Part shown: positions 9,840 through 21,334 of the stretch, piece after piece
Numbering within the stretch: the first letter of the stretch is position 1
Layout of the letters: each line of letters starts with the position of its first letter
Origin: Poa pratensis
Lineage: Eukaryota > Streptophyta > Magnoliopsida > Poales > Poaceae
Reading direction: 5' to 3'
Length of the DNA: 64,000 nt
Assembly (NCBI GenBank): GCA_947311845.1
Contig: CAMZMU010000041.1
Location: forward strand, 113,452,573-113,516,572
The notes under the pieces: generated by a model
Told to the model about the DNA's origin: nothing
Database searches by the model: none
The model's input: only the letters and a program-made list of their open reading frames with translations
Made by a program: the position numbers and the translations under genes

Positions 9840-10129
9840 GGGAGTTCAATTGAGGGGTGCCGGACACGATTTTGGCGGCTCCCGGTGTAGATGCTCTTAG
9901 ACGGTCATCACGAACTAAGTTGATGATGATTATTAAGAAGAACATGATCATCACCTTCAAATTGTTGTCACAAAACATATAGAAATATAACAGTGAATGG
10001 AAATTACACCCGTTCTGATCCAAAGTTTCCCTTGAATCCTCCTGGATCACAACAACCTATGGAAGCAAGGCCGTCCAAAACAAGGAGAAAGGGGACGCAC
10101 CGTGGCGAGTGAGATGACCACTCCTCGAA
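9840..10129. other. Possible transposon end, then unassigned DNA
   Basis: GGTGTAGATGCTCTTAG near 9880-9897 resembles the GGTGGAGATCCTCTAAC at about 11845-11861. Both look like the right end of GAGCATCTCC-type DNA transposons. I find no matching left end. 9900-10129 has no recognisable content. Confidence 0.3.
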
Positions 10130-10717
10130 CATATTTTTTTCTCAAAAATGGAATCCAATGCAGAGTGATGCATACGGCTTTTAATTAGCAGAATATTTGT
10201 AGTATCAAAGTTTTATATCTGGACGATTAAATAAGGTTGAGACATGAGTCAACCAGCGGAGAAAAACAACGTAATGCAACTATTTTAGTCGACTAATATG
10301 CTGCCAGAAATGCCGGAAGAAAAACTTTTGTGCCACAAACAGGAGCCGAGTGCATGCAGTATCCATAAGTTTCCGCTAATCTGAATGAAACAGGAACGCC
10401 CACAGCTGAATCCAATGGGCCGCCATACTGATAACCTATAAGACATGAAAGTTTCTCGTTCTATTAAAAACTAAATTACTTTGACAATTCTAAATAGACC
10501 AACAAATAGCTGAAACTCCAATACGAATTTTATCAATCCCATTAAGCAAATTTCCAAACATATTAGAAATATTAGACGATGGAGTGATAAGTGCAGAAAA
10601 CAACATGATAAGCCAATTTAGCAAACGTGTACAATATAAATTAATGCTCTACCGTCTTCTCGCCAGCAAAAAAAAAGAACATACCAATTTCTCTTTGCTA
10701 GATTATCTTTAGTACAC
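10130..10717 (-). mobile_element. 5'-truncated LINE fragment (RT 3' region)
   Basis: 10280-10700 aligns by eye with 57905-58330 of the LINE at 57739. Shared words include GTCGACTAATATGCTGCCA, ATAACCTATAAGACATGAAA and GACCAACAAATAGCTGA. The T-run at 10132-10140 marks the poly-A end on the minus strand. A short repeat, TCGAACA, flanks it at about 10121 and 10717. Only the region downstream of the reverse transcriptase core is present and it is heavily mutated. Confidence 0.65.
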
Positions 10718-10721
10718 ATCG

Positions 10722-10790
10722 AACAGATGGACCTCTATGAAGGAAATGGCAGATCCGCATGACTAATTAGCTGGACACGCCGATTTCGTT
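10722..10790. repeat. Short duplicated segment (partner 8265-8335)
   Basis: Direct-orientation copy of 8265-8335 (see that entry). It lies between the LINE fragment and the inverted ORF copy B. Confidence 0.7.
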
Positions 10791-11279
10791 GCGGCGGCGC
10801 GGGGTCTGGAGCAGTGTCGTGGCAGGGCCGCTGGAACCTGTGGCAGCAGCCGCAACGGGGTAGGGTTCCCCGTTGCGGCATGCTAGCGGACGACCTGAAT
10901 GACGGAGGCCACCGTGTGGCCGGTCCCGTCCCACCAGCGCGCCGCCCCTCCGCCTTGTAGCGGCCGCCAGGGCCTCCTTGCGCTCCTGCTCAATGCGCCG
11001 GAGCCAGCGGCCCCAGTTGTTATCGTCGTACTCCGAGTTGGCCCACTGCGACGGGGAGTGCCGGCTCCGACGACAGACGATGGCATGCCGGATCTGATTC
11101 GGCGTTTCCGGCAGCGCCGACACGGGGAGCCCACCGTTGGTGGACGTGCTCCGCTCCTTCGGCTCGCAGAAATCCGGAGGGACGAGCAGCCCGTACCGGT
11201 AGAGGCCCCAGGCATCGTCGATGTTGACGGTGCGGCCTCCCCGGGGAGCCGACCTGCCTGCCTCGTGGTTGCTCGCCAT
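10767..11279 (-). CDS. GC-rich ORF copy B with its own promoter, unidentified
   Basis: The ATG at 11279 (MASNHEAGRSAPRGGRTVN...) lies about 100 bp downstream of a good TATA box on the minus strand. The frame stays open for 170 codons to 10767. Residues 1-100 look protein-like (DDAWGLYRYGLLVPPDF, then NNWGRWLRRIEQERKEALAA). After about residue 105 a sister frame (WWDGTGHTVASVIQVV) looks more natural, suggesting one frameshift near 10960. The nucleotide sequence from 11162 to 10800 is duplicated, inverted, at 8878-9240. I do not recognise the family. The ORF with its promoter appears to be cargo of a DNA transposon whose right end may be at 11861. Confidence 0.4.
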   Translation of the reverse strand: MASNHEAGRSAPRGGRTVNIDDAWGLYRYGLLVPPDFCEPKERSTSTNGGLPVSALPETPNQIRHAIVCRRSRHSPSQWANSEYDDNNWGRWLRRIEQERKEALAAATRRRGGALVGRDRPHGGLRHSGRPLACRNGEPYPVAAAATGSSGPATTLLQTPRRRNEIGVSS

Positions 11280-11374
11280 TGCAACCGATGGTGAGGATGG
11301 AGATGGGGATGTAGTGGAAGATGGTGATGCAGGCGAGGTTGTGTGTGTGCGTCATGGTGAGGCGCAACGAGGGG

Positions 11375-11382
11375 GATTTATA
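11375..11382 (-). promoter_or_regulatory. TATA box upstream of ORF copy B
   Basis: The reverse strand reads GCGCATATAAATCCCC, with ATATAAAT about 95 bp upstream of the ATG at 11279. A C-rich leader follows. It fits a plant core promoter by spacing and context. Confidence 0.5.
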
Positions 11383-11870
11383 TGCGCGGCGAGGAAGATG
11401 AGCGGTGGGCGAGCATCCATGCCGTCGTAAATGAATTGCATGGGAACGCCGCGACGCCGACGCGTGAACTGCCACACACGCTGTCTCCGGCGTTAATGCG
11501 ACGTTTGCTGGCAGGCGTGCCACCGTCTCGTCGCCTCGCCTCCCGTCCTGTCGCGTTGTCTAGGAAACCGACTGGCGTGTGCGCGCCATTAATCGGGGTA
11601 CAGAATGGCCTCCTGCACGTCCTCGTTAACACGAGCACGGCGTTGTGTGTGTATGATGGGTGGGCCACGCCTGTCGGAGGGCATGTCCGGGCAATATCCT
11701 GCACTCCGAAGGGGCCCCCAAGTTTGGTGGGCCTCTCGGCGGTGCCAGGCACAAATTGGGTCAGCCCAAAAACTTGGGGGTGTTGAATTGGGCGATTATT
11801 TAGTGCGGACCCCCATTGAGCATTTGGGATCTATTGGGGGTTCCGGTGGAGATCCTCTAACTGGGCCAAG
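11383..11870 (-). other. Upstream region of ORF copy B, probable transposon end
   Basis: GC-rich promoter-like DNA without a convincing ORF. The segment ends at about 11861 in GGTTCCGGTGGAGATCCTCTAAC, whose reverse complement resembles the GAGCATCTCC-type terminus of grass DNA transposons. No TSD could be fixed. Confidence 0.35.
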
Positions 11871-12800
11871 ACTAAAAAAAGGCCCATAATATTTTTCAAT
11901 ATTTCCTTTTTATTTCACATTTTAGAGCTAGTCCCGTTAGTTAAATTGCTCCTAGTTGCGAGGTTTACCACGTAAGTATCGCTCATCCGTGTATTTATAG
12001 CTAGTCCCACTAATCATACCAATCCAAATTGAAAGGTATGCTGGTTAATTAGGCCCCACTCTTTAGTTCTCTATTTCTGATATTTCCATGCATCTATTAA
12101 CCTATAATTTTATTCAACCAGAGGCAACACATGATGTTTTACATAACATCCAAACTTGGTACACTGCAGAATTATGGATAGTTCGCATAAGGTATCCATC
12201 TATCAAAATGCAACTAAATAGTCTCAACATGTAACTAGCTATCAACACATAACCAGCCCCAATGAGTTAGAACATTTTTCAGGTGTCAAGTTATCGCTTC
12301 TTTGGACTTCTTCATCCTAGAGCTCATGTAAATACGATGAAGCACCACTTTTAGATGAATAAATACCAACATGTGCTGGTTATAAAGAAATTGTTAGGAA
12401 CAACATAAATATAAATATAAAACACATAGATAAGCTGCATAAATAATAGTAGAACAACCAAAAGAAGACATAACTATTATTGTATACTCTACTATTAGCG
12501 AAAAACAAATGGTTTTAGTACATAGTTGACAACAATTTATACTATATTCGTGTAAAAAAATCAGTACATGTAATTGTTAATGAGTTGGTGGTACTCCATT
12601 CCTCCATATTCGAACAAAGCTCTCATGTCCCTTATGTTTTCAATATCAGCAATGCCCTCCTTGACCAAGTCAAGTGATTTATTCGACCCTCCGATTTAAT
12701 ATCTTTAGGCATTGACTCTATACTGAATTGGCTCAGTGTGAGCGGCAAGTGTGTCGCCTGAAGATGTAGCTTCACTCTCCTTTGTTGTAAATTTTGAGCA
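11871..12800. other. AT-rich, nothing recognised
   Basis: No ORF, terminal repeat or clear repeat. It may belong to the decayed LTR whose recognisable part starts at about 13040. Confidence 0.4.
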
Positions 12801-12915
12801 AGTAGTTTTCTCAATATCTTTGTTGAAAACAAAATATTTTGGAAAGTAGTTTTCTCAATATCTTTGTTGAAAACAAAGTATTTTTGAAGAATAGTTTTCT
12901 CAATATCATCAAAAC
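12801..12915. repeat. Tandem repeat, about 45-bp unit, 2.5 copies
   Basis: The unit AGTAGTTTTCTCAATATCTT plus TGTTGAAAACAAA occurs at about 12801 and 12845, with a partial third copy at about 12890. It reads GAAAAC/GTTTTC both ways, like the spacer repeats in the LARD-type LTRs of this window. Confidence 0.75.
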
Positions 12916-13039
12916 AAGTTCTCCCTCAAATCACCGCCTCATCGACCATAGCCCTTCATGGTCGAGTTATTTCTCCAGCACCCCATACCGACCCTTTGGT
13001 ATGGCTGCTCCCAAAACATCTCCATTTTCTTTTAGAAAC

Positions 13040-13740
13040 ATTCGAAAACTTGCACATAGGTCAAAAGTAGGGCCTTCCAACCGTTAATGACCGAGAACTT
13101 GGCTATTCGAATAGTTTTACACTCTGCAAAGGTAGCACGCTTTTCCCACATCCATCCGGCAACTCATCGTGTCAGCCACGTCCCGCCATACAAAGTGTAT
13201 GCGAAGTTGAGTAACCAGCCATAGCCTCTCATTTGCTCATCCTAGTATAGGACCCTACCCGTATGACACTTTCCATCGACACCCAGTCCGGTTTCCCGTC
13301 AAAACCCTAAGTGTGAGGACTAATAGTTTTCCCTGGAGGCTGTAAAGACAGACCTTCTATCCTCGTTTTTGTTGGAGGACCCAGGTCAGGGGTAGATCAC
13401 CGAACCATCCCCTCATGAAACGGAGTCATCTCCGTTGTTGAGGTATCCAATACTAAAATAAGCAAACTACATAACTACGTCCTTTCCCATATGTGGGTAA
13501 ATGTGGTCGCACAGGGTATGGTTGGTCGACGTAAGTACTTAGGACGCAATGTGCCCTTTTATAAAATCTCCATCCTTCATCACCATCTCCAATTTTCATA
13601 TCAAAATACTTTTAACCAAATCCTGGGATAAAACTTAGTTTCACCCGAGGGTTTTGTAAGACGAGTTTGAGTAGAATAAGTGTGATCCCACCTAAAACTT
13701 AGTAGACATTACTAACACCTCTATATAGGGTGTCACAATA
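13040..13740 (-). mobile_element. Decayed LARD-type LTR segment, inverted relative to 33.9-34.4 kb
   Basis: The reverse complement shares ordered landmarks with the long 5' LTR at 29587: CTCTGCAAAG-type sequence, CTATTCGAATAG (13105 against 34330) and the GGTCAT...GGTTGGAA segment. It is the same class of non-coding LTR sequence in opposite orientation and much more diverged. No ends or TSD remain. Confidence 0.5.
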
Positions 13741-13953
13741 TGTATACACTCATTTCTTTATAAAAATGAGTGTTTCCCCCACTTGGGTCCTATAACTGTT
13801 TTGCGTCATTGTTTTCGTGCCGAAGGATGAACTCAAAACATCCTCGCCCGTGCGGACGCATTCCAAAGCGTTTCCCTCCTTCCTGCGCGCTCGACCATTC
13901 CCCTGCCGCCGCTGGCCGAATCCCATCCATCGATGGCGCATCCGTGCCAAACC

Positions 13954-14790
13954 CTAGCCCGCCCCTCTCCGCGTGCCATCATTGCTTGGCCACGCTGAAC
14001 TCCACCGCCCTAGCTCCAGGAACGACGAAGGGAGGACGGGCCGCGCCAAGTCAAAGGAAGGCGGCTTCAAGAGGCCGGCGGCTTCTGCACCGTCAGCGAC
14101 GCCCACGAAATCGAGGAAGAAAGTAACATGCGACCGTGGGGAAACATACGTTTGCCGATCTTGGACGCCACGGGCATGTTCGCCGTCCCACATGACAACA
14201 TGATCGATGGAATGCCCTCAAGGTATGCAATTTTTCTCCTTTCTTGTTTTTCACTTTCACAACAATGCCATGAGTTCAATGCAATTTACAAGTGATGTTT
14301 GTAGTGTGGACAATGATGAATTTTTGCAAACTACTCCCTCCGTTCCAAATTAGATGACTTCAATTTGTCTATATGTGGATGTATCTAGACATGTTACATT
14401 TACAGATACATCCATATATCCATAAATGGAAGTCATCTATTTTGAAATGGATGGAGTATGAATGTTGGCACCGGCGAGTTCATATCTCAACTATCGCAAG
14501 CGAGGATGCTGGTGAAGATGATGCAACAAGTGATGAAGGGAAGAGATCAAGAGAAGCCCGACTCTCAACTCGGTTGCTAAAACAAAAAGACCCTATGGAA
14601 GGAGATATGCCAAAGAGAAGGGCAAGAAGACCAAACATGATGCTATCAAAAAATCATTGCATGCTCTCATGAGTGCGAGGAAAGAGATGGCCAAAGATAG
14701 AAAGGTGTTGAAGAAGCAAGAAATGGAGGTGTTGACGGCGACCGAGGAGAGGAGGTTCTTTCTGATCACCTATATGAGTCCAAGGACCTC
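13954..14790 (+). pseudogene. Harbinger-associated SANT/NAM-associated-type protein, decayed
   Basis: The frame at about 14020-14115 gives a lysine-rich protein (RNDEGRTGRAKSKEGGFKRP, then PTKSRKKVTCD). After the Stowaway MITE at 14334-14456, another frame gives a charged helix at about 14600-14755 (KEKGKKTKHDAIKKSLHALM, then EMAKDRKVLKKQEMEVLTA). This order, a basic N-terminus followed by an R/K/E-rich coiled coil, is typical of the MYB/SANT-like or NAM-associated DNA-binding partners of PIF/Harbinger transposases in grasses. The central domain is missing, frames change, and the MITE sits between VDNDEFLQ and the continuation. This is family recognition from memory of the style, not a search. 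Confidence 0.45.
14334..14456. mobile_element. Stowaway MITE inside a pseudogene
   Basis: 123 bp with ends CTCCCTCCGTTCCAAATTAG and its inverted form ending GGATGGAG. TA flanks lie at 14332-14333 and 14457-14458. It interrupts the protein-like frame of the surrounding pseudogene. Confidence 0.9.
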
Positions 14791-14826
14791 AATTATGTTC
14801 AGCAGAAAGAACACCATATGATCGCC

Positions 14827-14991
14827 AGCAGCAGCTTCTAGCCGCGAAGCGGTCGCCGGCCTCCTCCAAATCCCCGCTAGTAGCAGCAGCTTCTAGCGGC
14901 GAAGCTGTCGCCGGCCTCCTCCAAATCCCCGCTAGTAGCAGCAGCCGTCCGCTGGCGCCGCCGTCGCCGGCCTTTTTCTCCCCACTTTCCC
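14827..14991. repeat. 55-bp tandem repeat, 2 copies plus a diverged third
   Basis: AGCAGCAGCTTCTAGCSGCG starts at 14827 and 14882 with near-identical 55-bp units. A third, diverged copy starts at 14937. It is GC-rich minisatellite-like DNA. Confidence 0.85.
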
Positions 14992-15050
14992 GCCAGCAGC
15001 AGCTGCCGGCCATGGGCGGTGCACCGCAGGGATTCAGTGGCAGCCAGGTG

Positions 15051-15988
15051 CGAGGAGGTGCAGATGGCTATAATTTACACATGTGTCTGTCTATGCCGAC
15101 TGCTAGAAAGCCTGAGATACTACACAGACAATTCACTTCTTGGCAATTACAAATGTAGATGCAAATTGCATAGATTTAGGATTCCAACCATGTAATGCAG
15201 TGTACATATGCCAGGTTCAAAGAGGTGATCAAAGTATTGGAGAAGGAGCTGTGGTTTAAAATATTCAACCTATTGCAGAACATGATTAGTCTGGGTTTCA
15301 GTAGTACCGTCGATTGATAATATGAATTCGAAGCATCAAGTGACCAGTTTTTCACATATATCGGTGGAATGCTGCTGGAACCAATAGCTGTAACATTTGG
15401 TGCTGATCTAGTACACACAATTGAAATTTGTAAGTACATTTTGGTTTGTTCTTGCCGGTGGTTCACCCTTCCAGTTTCCCTGTCTGCAGCTGATTAAGTG
15501 TATGTATAGATGTACGAAAGGAAAAAAACGTTGAATTTTTCTCACCACGATTTGGCTAATGCGAGCTTGATTTCACGGCTACTTAATGTGTGCATCCCAT
15601 CTCTGAAATGTGATCATCTTTTGTCACAGCATTTAAGAAAATATGTTGCATACCTATTTCAGAAGAAAATATGTCACACACCTATTTGTCCAAGGAGGTA
15701 CGGAACACCTTATGTCCCAAGTGAAGTTTGTCTTTATAACTTGTTCGGCGGTTGAATCATAGAAATACCCTTATGTAACTTTTTTAGTTGAGCATTGGTA
15801 TCAGCAATAATTCAATATACACTTGTGACTTGTACCTTGTGAGGAATTATCCATTCTCAGATGATAGTGATGATGGCACTGGTGAACGGGTTGCTTATAT
15901 ATTGCCAAGCTTCTACATGTTTTATCAAGTTTTTGGCTACATCATTTCTACGTTTGAGATCTTTATACCTTTCTATGCTTTTGGACAG
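15051..15988. other. Low-GC DNA with possible gene fragments
   Basis: No ORF above background. Some stretches (15840-15960) have codon-like character, but I cannot identify a product. Confidence 0.25.
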
Positions 15989-16147
15989 GGTCAGTTCGAG
16001 CCATACAGAGATTTGTTGGAGTATATTGATAGTGGTGAAATTGACTCGGACAAAGATGGGTCACCGCCAAGCAGGAAACAACCTGCACTTAACAATCCCA
16101 AGACGGCATTGCCTTTTGGCAGTGGCGACGAGAAGACGAGCGCATAA
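15989..16147 (+). CDS. Candidate last exon, unidentified gene fragment
   Basis: A consensus acceptor (TGCTTTTGGACAG) ends at 15988. It is followed by an open frame GQFEPYRDLLEYIDSGEIDS, then a polar tail ending ...GSGDEKTSA and a stop at 16145-16147. The amino-acid composition looks like a genuine acidic protein C-terminus. No upstream exon is identified, and the CACTA element begins 143 bp downstream. It could be a captured or truncated host gene. Evidence is weak. Confidence 0.25.
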   Translation, partial: GQFEPYRDLLEYIDSGEIDSDKDGSPPSRKQPALNNPKTALPFGSGDEKTSA

Positions 16148-16290
16148 TCATTACGCCCACAGAGAGAACAAATTTAGGAAAAAAACAACACGATTCCAAG
16201 CAAACGTTTCCAACGCAACGTGGTTTATGCAAGTACAGTACGGGAGTACACTGACAGAAGGTATCTTCCGATGTACAAAAACAATAGTAG

Positions 16291-16490
16291 CACTGGTAGA
16301 GAACAAGGCAACAGTACCGGCCTTATTGGGCCTTTAGTACCGGTTGTGCAACCGGTACTAAAAGGTCAGGACTAAAGGGGTACCCCTTTAGTACAGGCTG
16401 TATATACAACCGGTGCTAAAGGCCCTCCACGTGGGCGAACCTGCGCGCGCGCAGCTGAGGACCTTACCAACCGGTACTAAAGGTTCCTGC
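16291..16490. repeat. CACTA left terminal and subterminal repeats
   Basis: The terminal CACTGGTAGA is followed by inverted and direct copies of CCTTTAGTACCGGTTG and its diverged forms up to about 16490. These are likely binding sites for the element's own TNPA-like protein by analogy with En/Spm. Confidence 0.85.
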
Positions 16491-16742
16491 TTTTTTTTGC
16501 CCCCGCTTATTTTTTCAGGGGGTTAGGTTTTCGGTTTTTTTTTCTTTTCAATTATTTTCGGGGTTTAGGGTTTCTGTTTTTTTCCTTTTCGCTCATTTTT
16601 CAGGGTTTCGGAGGAGATCACGTATAAAGTACTCACTACACATATAAAGTACTCATTACACATATAAAGTACTCTCGTTACATATAAAGTACTCATAATT
16701 ACAATGGAGATCACCGCTAGCTAGTACATGCATGGAGGGAGT

Positions 16743-19700
16743 CTATTTTTCGACATAGTGGAATTCACCGAATTCATCTACGACATGCGTCAGAATGAAT
16801 CCCGCCAATTCCTTCGCAATAGCTTTTACGCGATTTTTTGGTAGGAGCTGGTTCCGCTTCCTTGACATCTTTAAAAGAAGGAGATCAAATCAGTTATGAT
16901 CGAAACTAAACACAATTGATGGTAGCAAAATAAAAATAGTGTATGATGTTTACGTACCTCTCGATTTCTTACACTATTGACTCTCTCATTGACCCTCATG
17001 TGAATAAACTCGCAAACGTAGTATCCACATAGTTCCGTCCCCTGTGGTTGTCGCAGACACCACTATACAAGAATTTAATTTAATCAAATAATAATCAAGA
17101 GAATGATAATGGTATTAGAAAGATACACATACCTAGATACGTAGTAGTACTTACGTTGTTAGCCTTGAACTGCAGCTTATCTTTCCATTCACCGCGTTCT
17201 TCCGCGATGAACTTTTTCCAAACCCTGCCCGGAAAAGAAAATGAATTGAGGAGTTATTACTTATACTTTTGATATCCGAAAATGAACGAAAGAGGCCGAT
17301 ATAGTGCGATTGAAATTACCTCTTGAGCATTAGACGCACGCTTTTGTACTCATCTTGATCTCTCCTTAATGAGTCCCAGACTTCAACTTCTCCTTCCTCG
17401 AGTCTAATGATTAGCAGAATGAAGTGGTACCTGCGCACATTTATATACGCAGGTATTCAGAACTCATCAATTACACTTAATATCGGGAAAGCAAAATAAA
17501 ATGTGTACAAGACAGTAACACTCACCCGAAGTTGTAAGGAAAAAGTATTTCCTTTTTGGTACTTTGTCGCTTAAAAACGTTAGCAAAACGTCCTCTGTGT
17601 CCTCGGGATGGTCAGCTATGGTCCGGACATGAACTTTATCCGGGTCAATGAACCCAATGTCCCAGATTCCTCCCATTCGGCATTCACAAATCTTCATTCT
17701 GCATAATAGCGTACAAAAGAATGTTGTGAGGATAATTACAAGCAATGAACGAGCTTAACTATAAATAATTAAATTACACGAATAAATTACTTACAGACAA
17801 TAGCAGCTGATGATAGATTTGTCGAGAGCAAGTTGATTGTACATCTGAAAAAGTTCGGAGAACTCAACCTGCACACCATATTGTCGGAAGTAGTGTTGTT
17901 CCTTAACTGCCGCCATGAGATAGATTTTCCCTTCTTTTGCGGCGGCCATGTACCAGTTATGCAATTTATATAACTGTGTTGTTAGAGCACTCGGATTTTC
18001 GACCAGAGGCAGCCCGAGTTCAAATTTATATTGAATTGTTATCTGCGCTATGGGGTAACCTGTGTCGCCAATGACAACTTCTCCATGCTCGATTTCCCGA
18101 GCTTCAGAAGGCACAATGAGCGGGGCGATCGATTGTGCTTCTTGTTCTCCGAGCTGGGCAACTCTTTTCCCGCACGCTTTATCTTGCTCCATCTGTGAGG
18201 AAAGTACCTTGTCAATACCTCGCTCATAGTCTGAAAGGGGCGGTGGTGGAGGGTCATATAGGTTGTCAACGGTGTGATCTTTTACCTCAGTTGGTATAGT
18301 CTTCAGAAGTTCCTTTATGGGGTCCAGTCTTGCCTCCAGTCTTTCCTTTTTTTCTGTTCAAAAAAGGCTCTCGCCTCTTCACGTGTGCTCACTTCTAATT
18401 CCTCCTGAGTCATCTCACAAGCTAACTTCTCAGGAGCCTTGACTTCCTTGGGTTTTTTTGCACGTTTCTTGACAGGGGACGACGTGAAAAGCTTCCGCTT
18501 TGTCAAATTACTAGTGGGCGCAGCAGTCGGCTGACGGGACGGCACGGGCGATGGACTCGCGGTGGGCTCCCAATCGTTAGGGGAGGAGGGTGGACTTTGC
18601 TGTGGTGAATTTATAACCGGAGGAGTCGGTGGCCTTGGCGCCGAGTGTGGAAACTTGATGTATTTCTTCTTCCATAGAACGATACCTCGACTTCTCCCAA
18701 TGTCTTCTCGCCTTCAGCTCCGGGAATGTCAAGATGCATTGAGTTGAATCCCGACATAACTTGCGTTACCCCGACACGAGCAAATCCAGCCGGAATCTCA
18801 CCAAAATGGAAGGTTGATCCAAGTTGATGTGGTAAAGAATAGCCATTAGCCACCGGAAAACTAATGTTCTTCATTGGCGCATGTAACTCACAATTTGTCT
18901 TCTCCGTGATATCATCCACGGGGTAGCGCACCGCCGACGGTTCATCAACTGCAGGATCTTGTAGCTGCGTGGAACCCACGCTGCTTTTCCGCTGAGATGG
19001 GCAGCCATCGACTGCATGATCTTCTACTCGCGGCTGAGATTCCCTTTGCTGGGTAATTAAGGCCAGTTGCTCCTGCACAGCATGCATCTGGCGTTCTAAT
19101 GCAGTAAACCTCTCCGCCTCCCTCTTCTTACCTCTGCAATGTTTTCTATAAGTTGCAACATCCTCTGGAAACCCTTCAAGAAAACCAACCCCACCTCCTC
19201 TGCCTCGACATCGTCCCCAGTGTTCTTTATTCCCGAGGGCGAGTGAAAGCTCGTCGTCCTCTCTATCGGGAACATATTTTCCCTGTCGGACTAGTTCTAT
19301 TGCGTCAACTAGTTTTTTGGTGACTCTTCTAATTCTTTTCTTCCATTTTCCCTGTGCAACAATCAGCCCTGTGTCTGGGTCCAACACTGCCCCATGCATG
19401 AACAACCATAACCTGAACCTGTCGGGCCAGTCATCTGTCTGTGGAGTGATCCCAAACGATGGAAATATTTCTTCTTCTTAGCATTCAACTTATTTTGGGT
19501 CGATCGGGCCACAGCGACGGCCGATTTCTTATACGCCACAAATTCAGGCCAGTCATCTTTTAGCTTCTCTAGATGTCCAGTGAAATCATGAGTTTTGTTC
19601 CCATATTTTCTCCACAATGTTTTCTTCCAGTTGTTGAATTGCTCGGCCATCTTGCTAAGAGTCCACTCCTTGACTTTATCCTTCCTCCTATGTGGGAGAT

Positions 19701-20333
19701 CTGCCGGTAGGCTGAAAGAACCCAATATCGACTCCCAAAGGTTTCTTTAATTCTTTGCTCGACATATTTTGCGCCAATGTTTTTTTCCGGCTCATTCTAT
19801 TCTGCAACGGTGATCGGGACCATGTCCCTTACAAGAAATCCGCATTGAGCTATATATTTAGTGGAGATTCCATCGGGTTTCACCGGTTTTCCTTTTATGC
19901 TAACTTCGTCGATCGACAACTTTGCACCATCCGGCAGCTTTAACCCTTGGGCCAGGCCTCGTTTACGGATTGACGTAGATCCAGAGGGCTGAAATAAAAA
20001 TGTTTCGTTAATAAGTGCGCATATAAATCAATTAATGCATCTAGCTAGTGATCAACAAGACTTAATATATACCTTGCCGGAGTTCTCTACGGAGGTTTCT
20101 AACGGCACTTCTTCTTCGTCGTCGTCGTCATCTCTGAAGTTTTGTAACTCAAGTCCCTCACCGGAGTCGTTCAAACATTTCGCGCTGAAATCTTTGCCGT
20201 CTTCTTCGTCGGTCTCTTCTCCATCGGAATTGGGTCCAAGGGTCTTATCAAATATAATTGCTTGAAAGCGTTCTTCTTTCTCCAAGTCTCGGATGAAGGC
20301 CGGGGCGTCGATGATGGGGGCATCGTCCTCCAT
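16743..20333 (-). pseudogene. CACTA second protein (TNPA/Transposase_24-like) with C48/Ulp1-type protease domain
   Basis: Exon 1 is 20333-20073 (MEDDAPIIDAPAFIRDLEKE, acidic), with a donor AAG/GTATAT. Exon 2 starts at 19988 (PSGSTSIRKRGLAQGLKLPD). It then reads a Transposase_24-type region (EWTLSKMAEQFNNWKK) and a proline- and lysine-rich linker. Later exons at about 17745, 17430-17320, 17224-17155, 17063-16958 and 16868-16743 give YHFILLIIRLEEGEVEVWDS and QPQGTELCGYYVCEF. These supply the His, Asp, Gln and Cys pattern of C48 (Ulp1/SENP) cysteine peptidases. Decay is clear: a TAG stop inside exon 2 at about 19822 where related proteins have Trp, a frameshift near 19741, a lost segment near 19450, and indels in A- and T-runs near 18345 and 17545. 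Exon borders are consensus-based inference. Confidence 0.75.
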
Positions 20334-21334
20334 AGCTCAATGTCACTGCAAATTTGTAATTCATAGCAAACAACTTTAATATTCTTATACACAATAATAT
20401 TGCATCTAAAATTTTGAAACTTTGCTACTAGAATTTTCAAACTTAGCAAAATTCACATATTTACTTGAATAAAAAAATGACAATGCACATATTTACTTAT
20501 TTACTAGAATAATTTTTCACATATTTAATTACTAGACATAAAATTTACTCACATATTTACACTACTAAAAAAAGATGAACACTAAAATTTACTCAACTAC
20601 TATTTCAAACTTAGCAATATTTCGAACTTAGCAATATTTGAAACTTTACAATGTTATTTTTAGTAATGTTATTTTGAAACTTATCTAAATGACTTAGCAA
20701 TATTTCTACACTAAAAATTAAAACTACACTAAAAAGCCTAAAAACTAATAATTAAAACTACACCTAATAATTAAACTACACCTAAAAACTACACTAAAAA
20801 ATCCGGAGTTTTCTAATAAGTAAAACTACACTAAAAAATTAAACTACACTAAAAATTAAACTACACCTAATAATTAAACTACACCTAAAAATTAAACTAC
20901 ACCTAAAAACGTGTAAAAAAAAGAACTATACTAAAAAAAGGAGGAGGTTAATTAATTACCTCTTCTCTCAATCCGGCCGGCCGGCGGCGGCGTCGATCGG
21001 GGGGCGCGGCCGGCGGCGACAGCGAGGGGCGCGTGCGGAGGGGGTGTGGCGGCTTCGACGGCGAGGGGCGCGTGCGGAGGGCCGCGCGCGCGTGGCGGTG
21101 CGGCGCGTCGTCGACGGCCGGCGAGGGGCGCGTGCGGCGGGAGGGGCACAGTGTCAGGGGCGCGCACGGCGGAGGGCGGCGTCGTGGGCGCACGGCGGAG
21201 GGGCGTGACGGCGGCGGGCTGGCCGGCAGCACGACGACGGCGGCGAGGATCGTCGACGGAGGAGGCGAGGCGCGCGAGGAGGTCTGTGACTTAGAGAAAT
21301 TTGGGGACGATTCCCCGTTTAAACTGCCCAAAGC
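20334..21334. other. CACTA spacer: low-complexity AT repeat, then GC-rich segment
   Basis: 20690-20935 is a degenerate array built from words like AAACTACACCTAAAAATT. 20946-21310 is extremely GC-rich (GGCGCGTGCGG repeated), with overlapping frames on both strands that I regard as composition artefacts. The position, just upstream of the second gene's start at 20333, makes it a candidate promoter and leader region. Confidence 0.4.
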
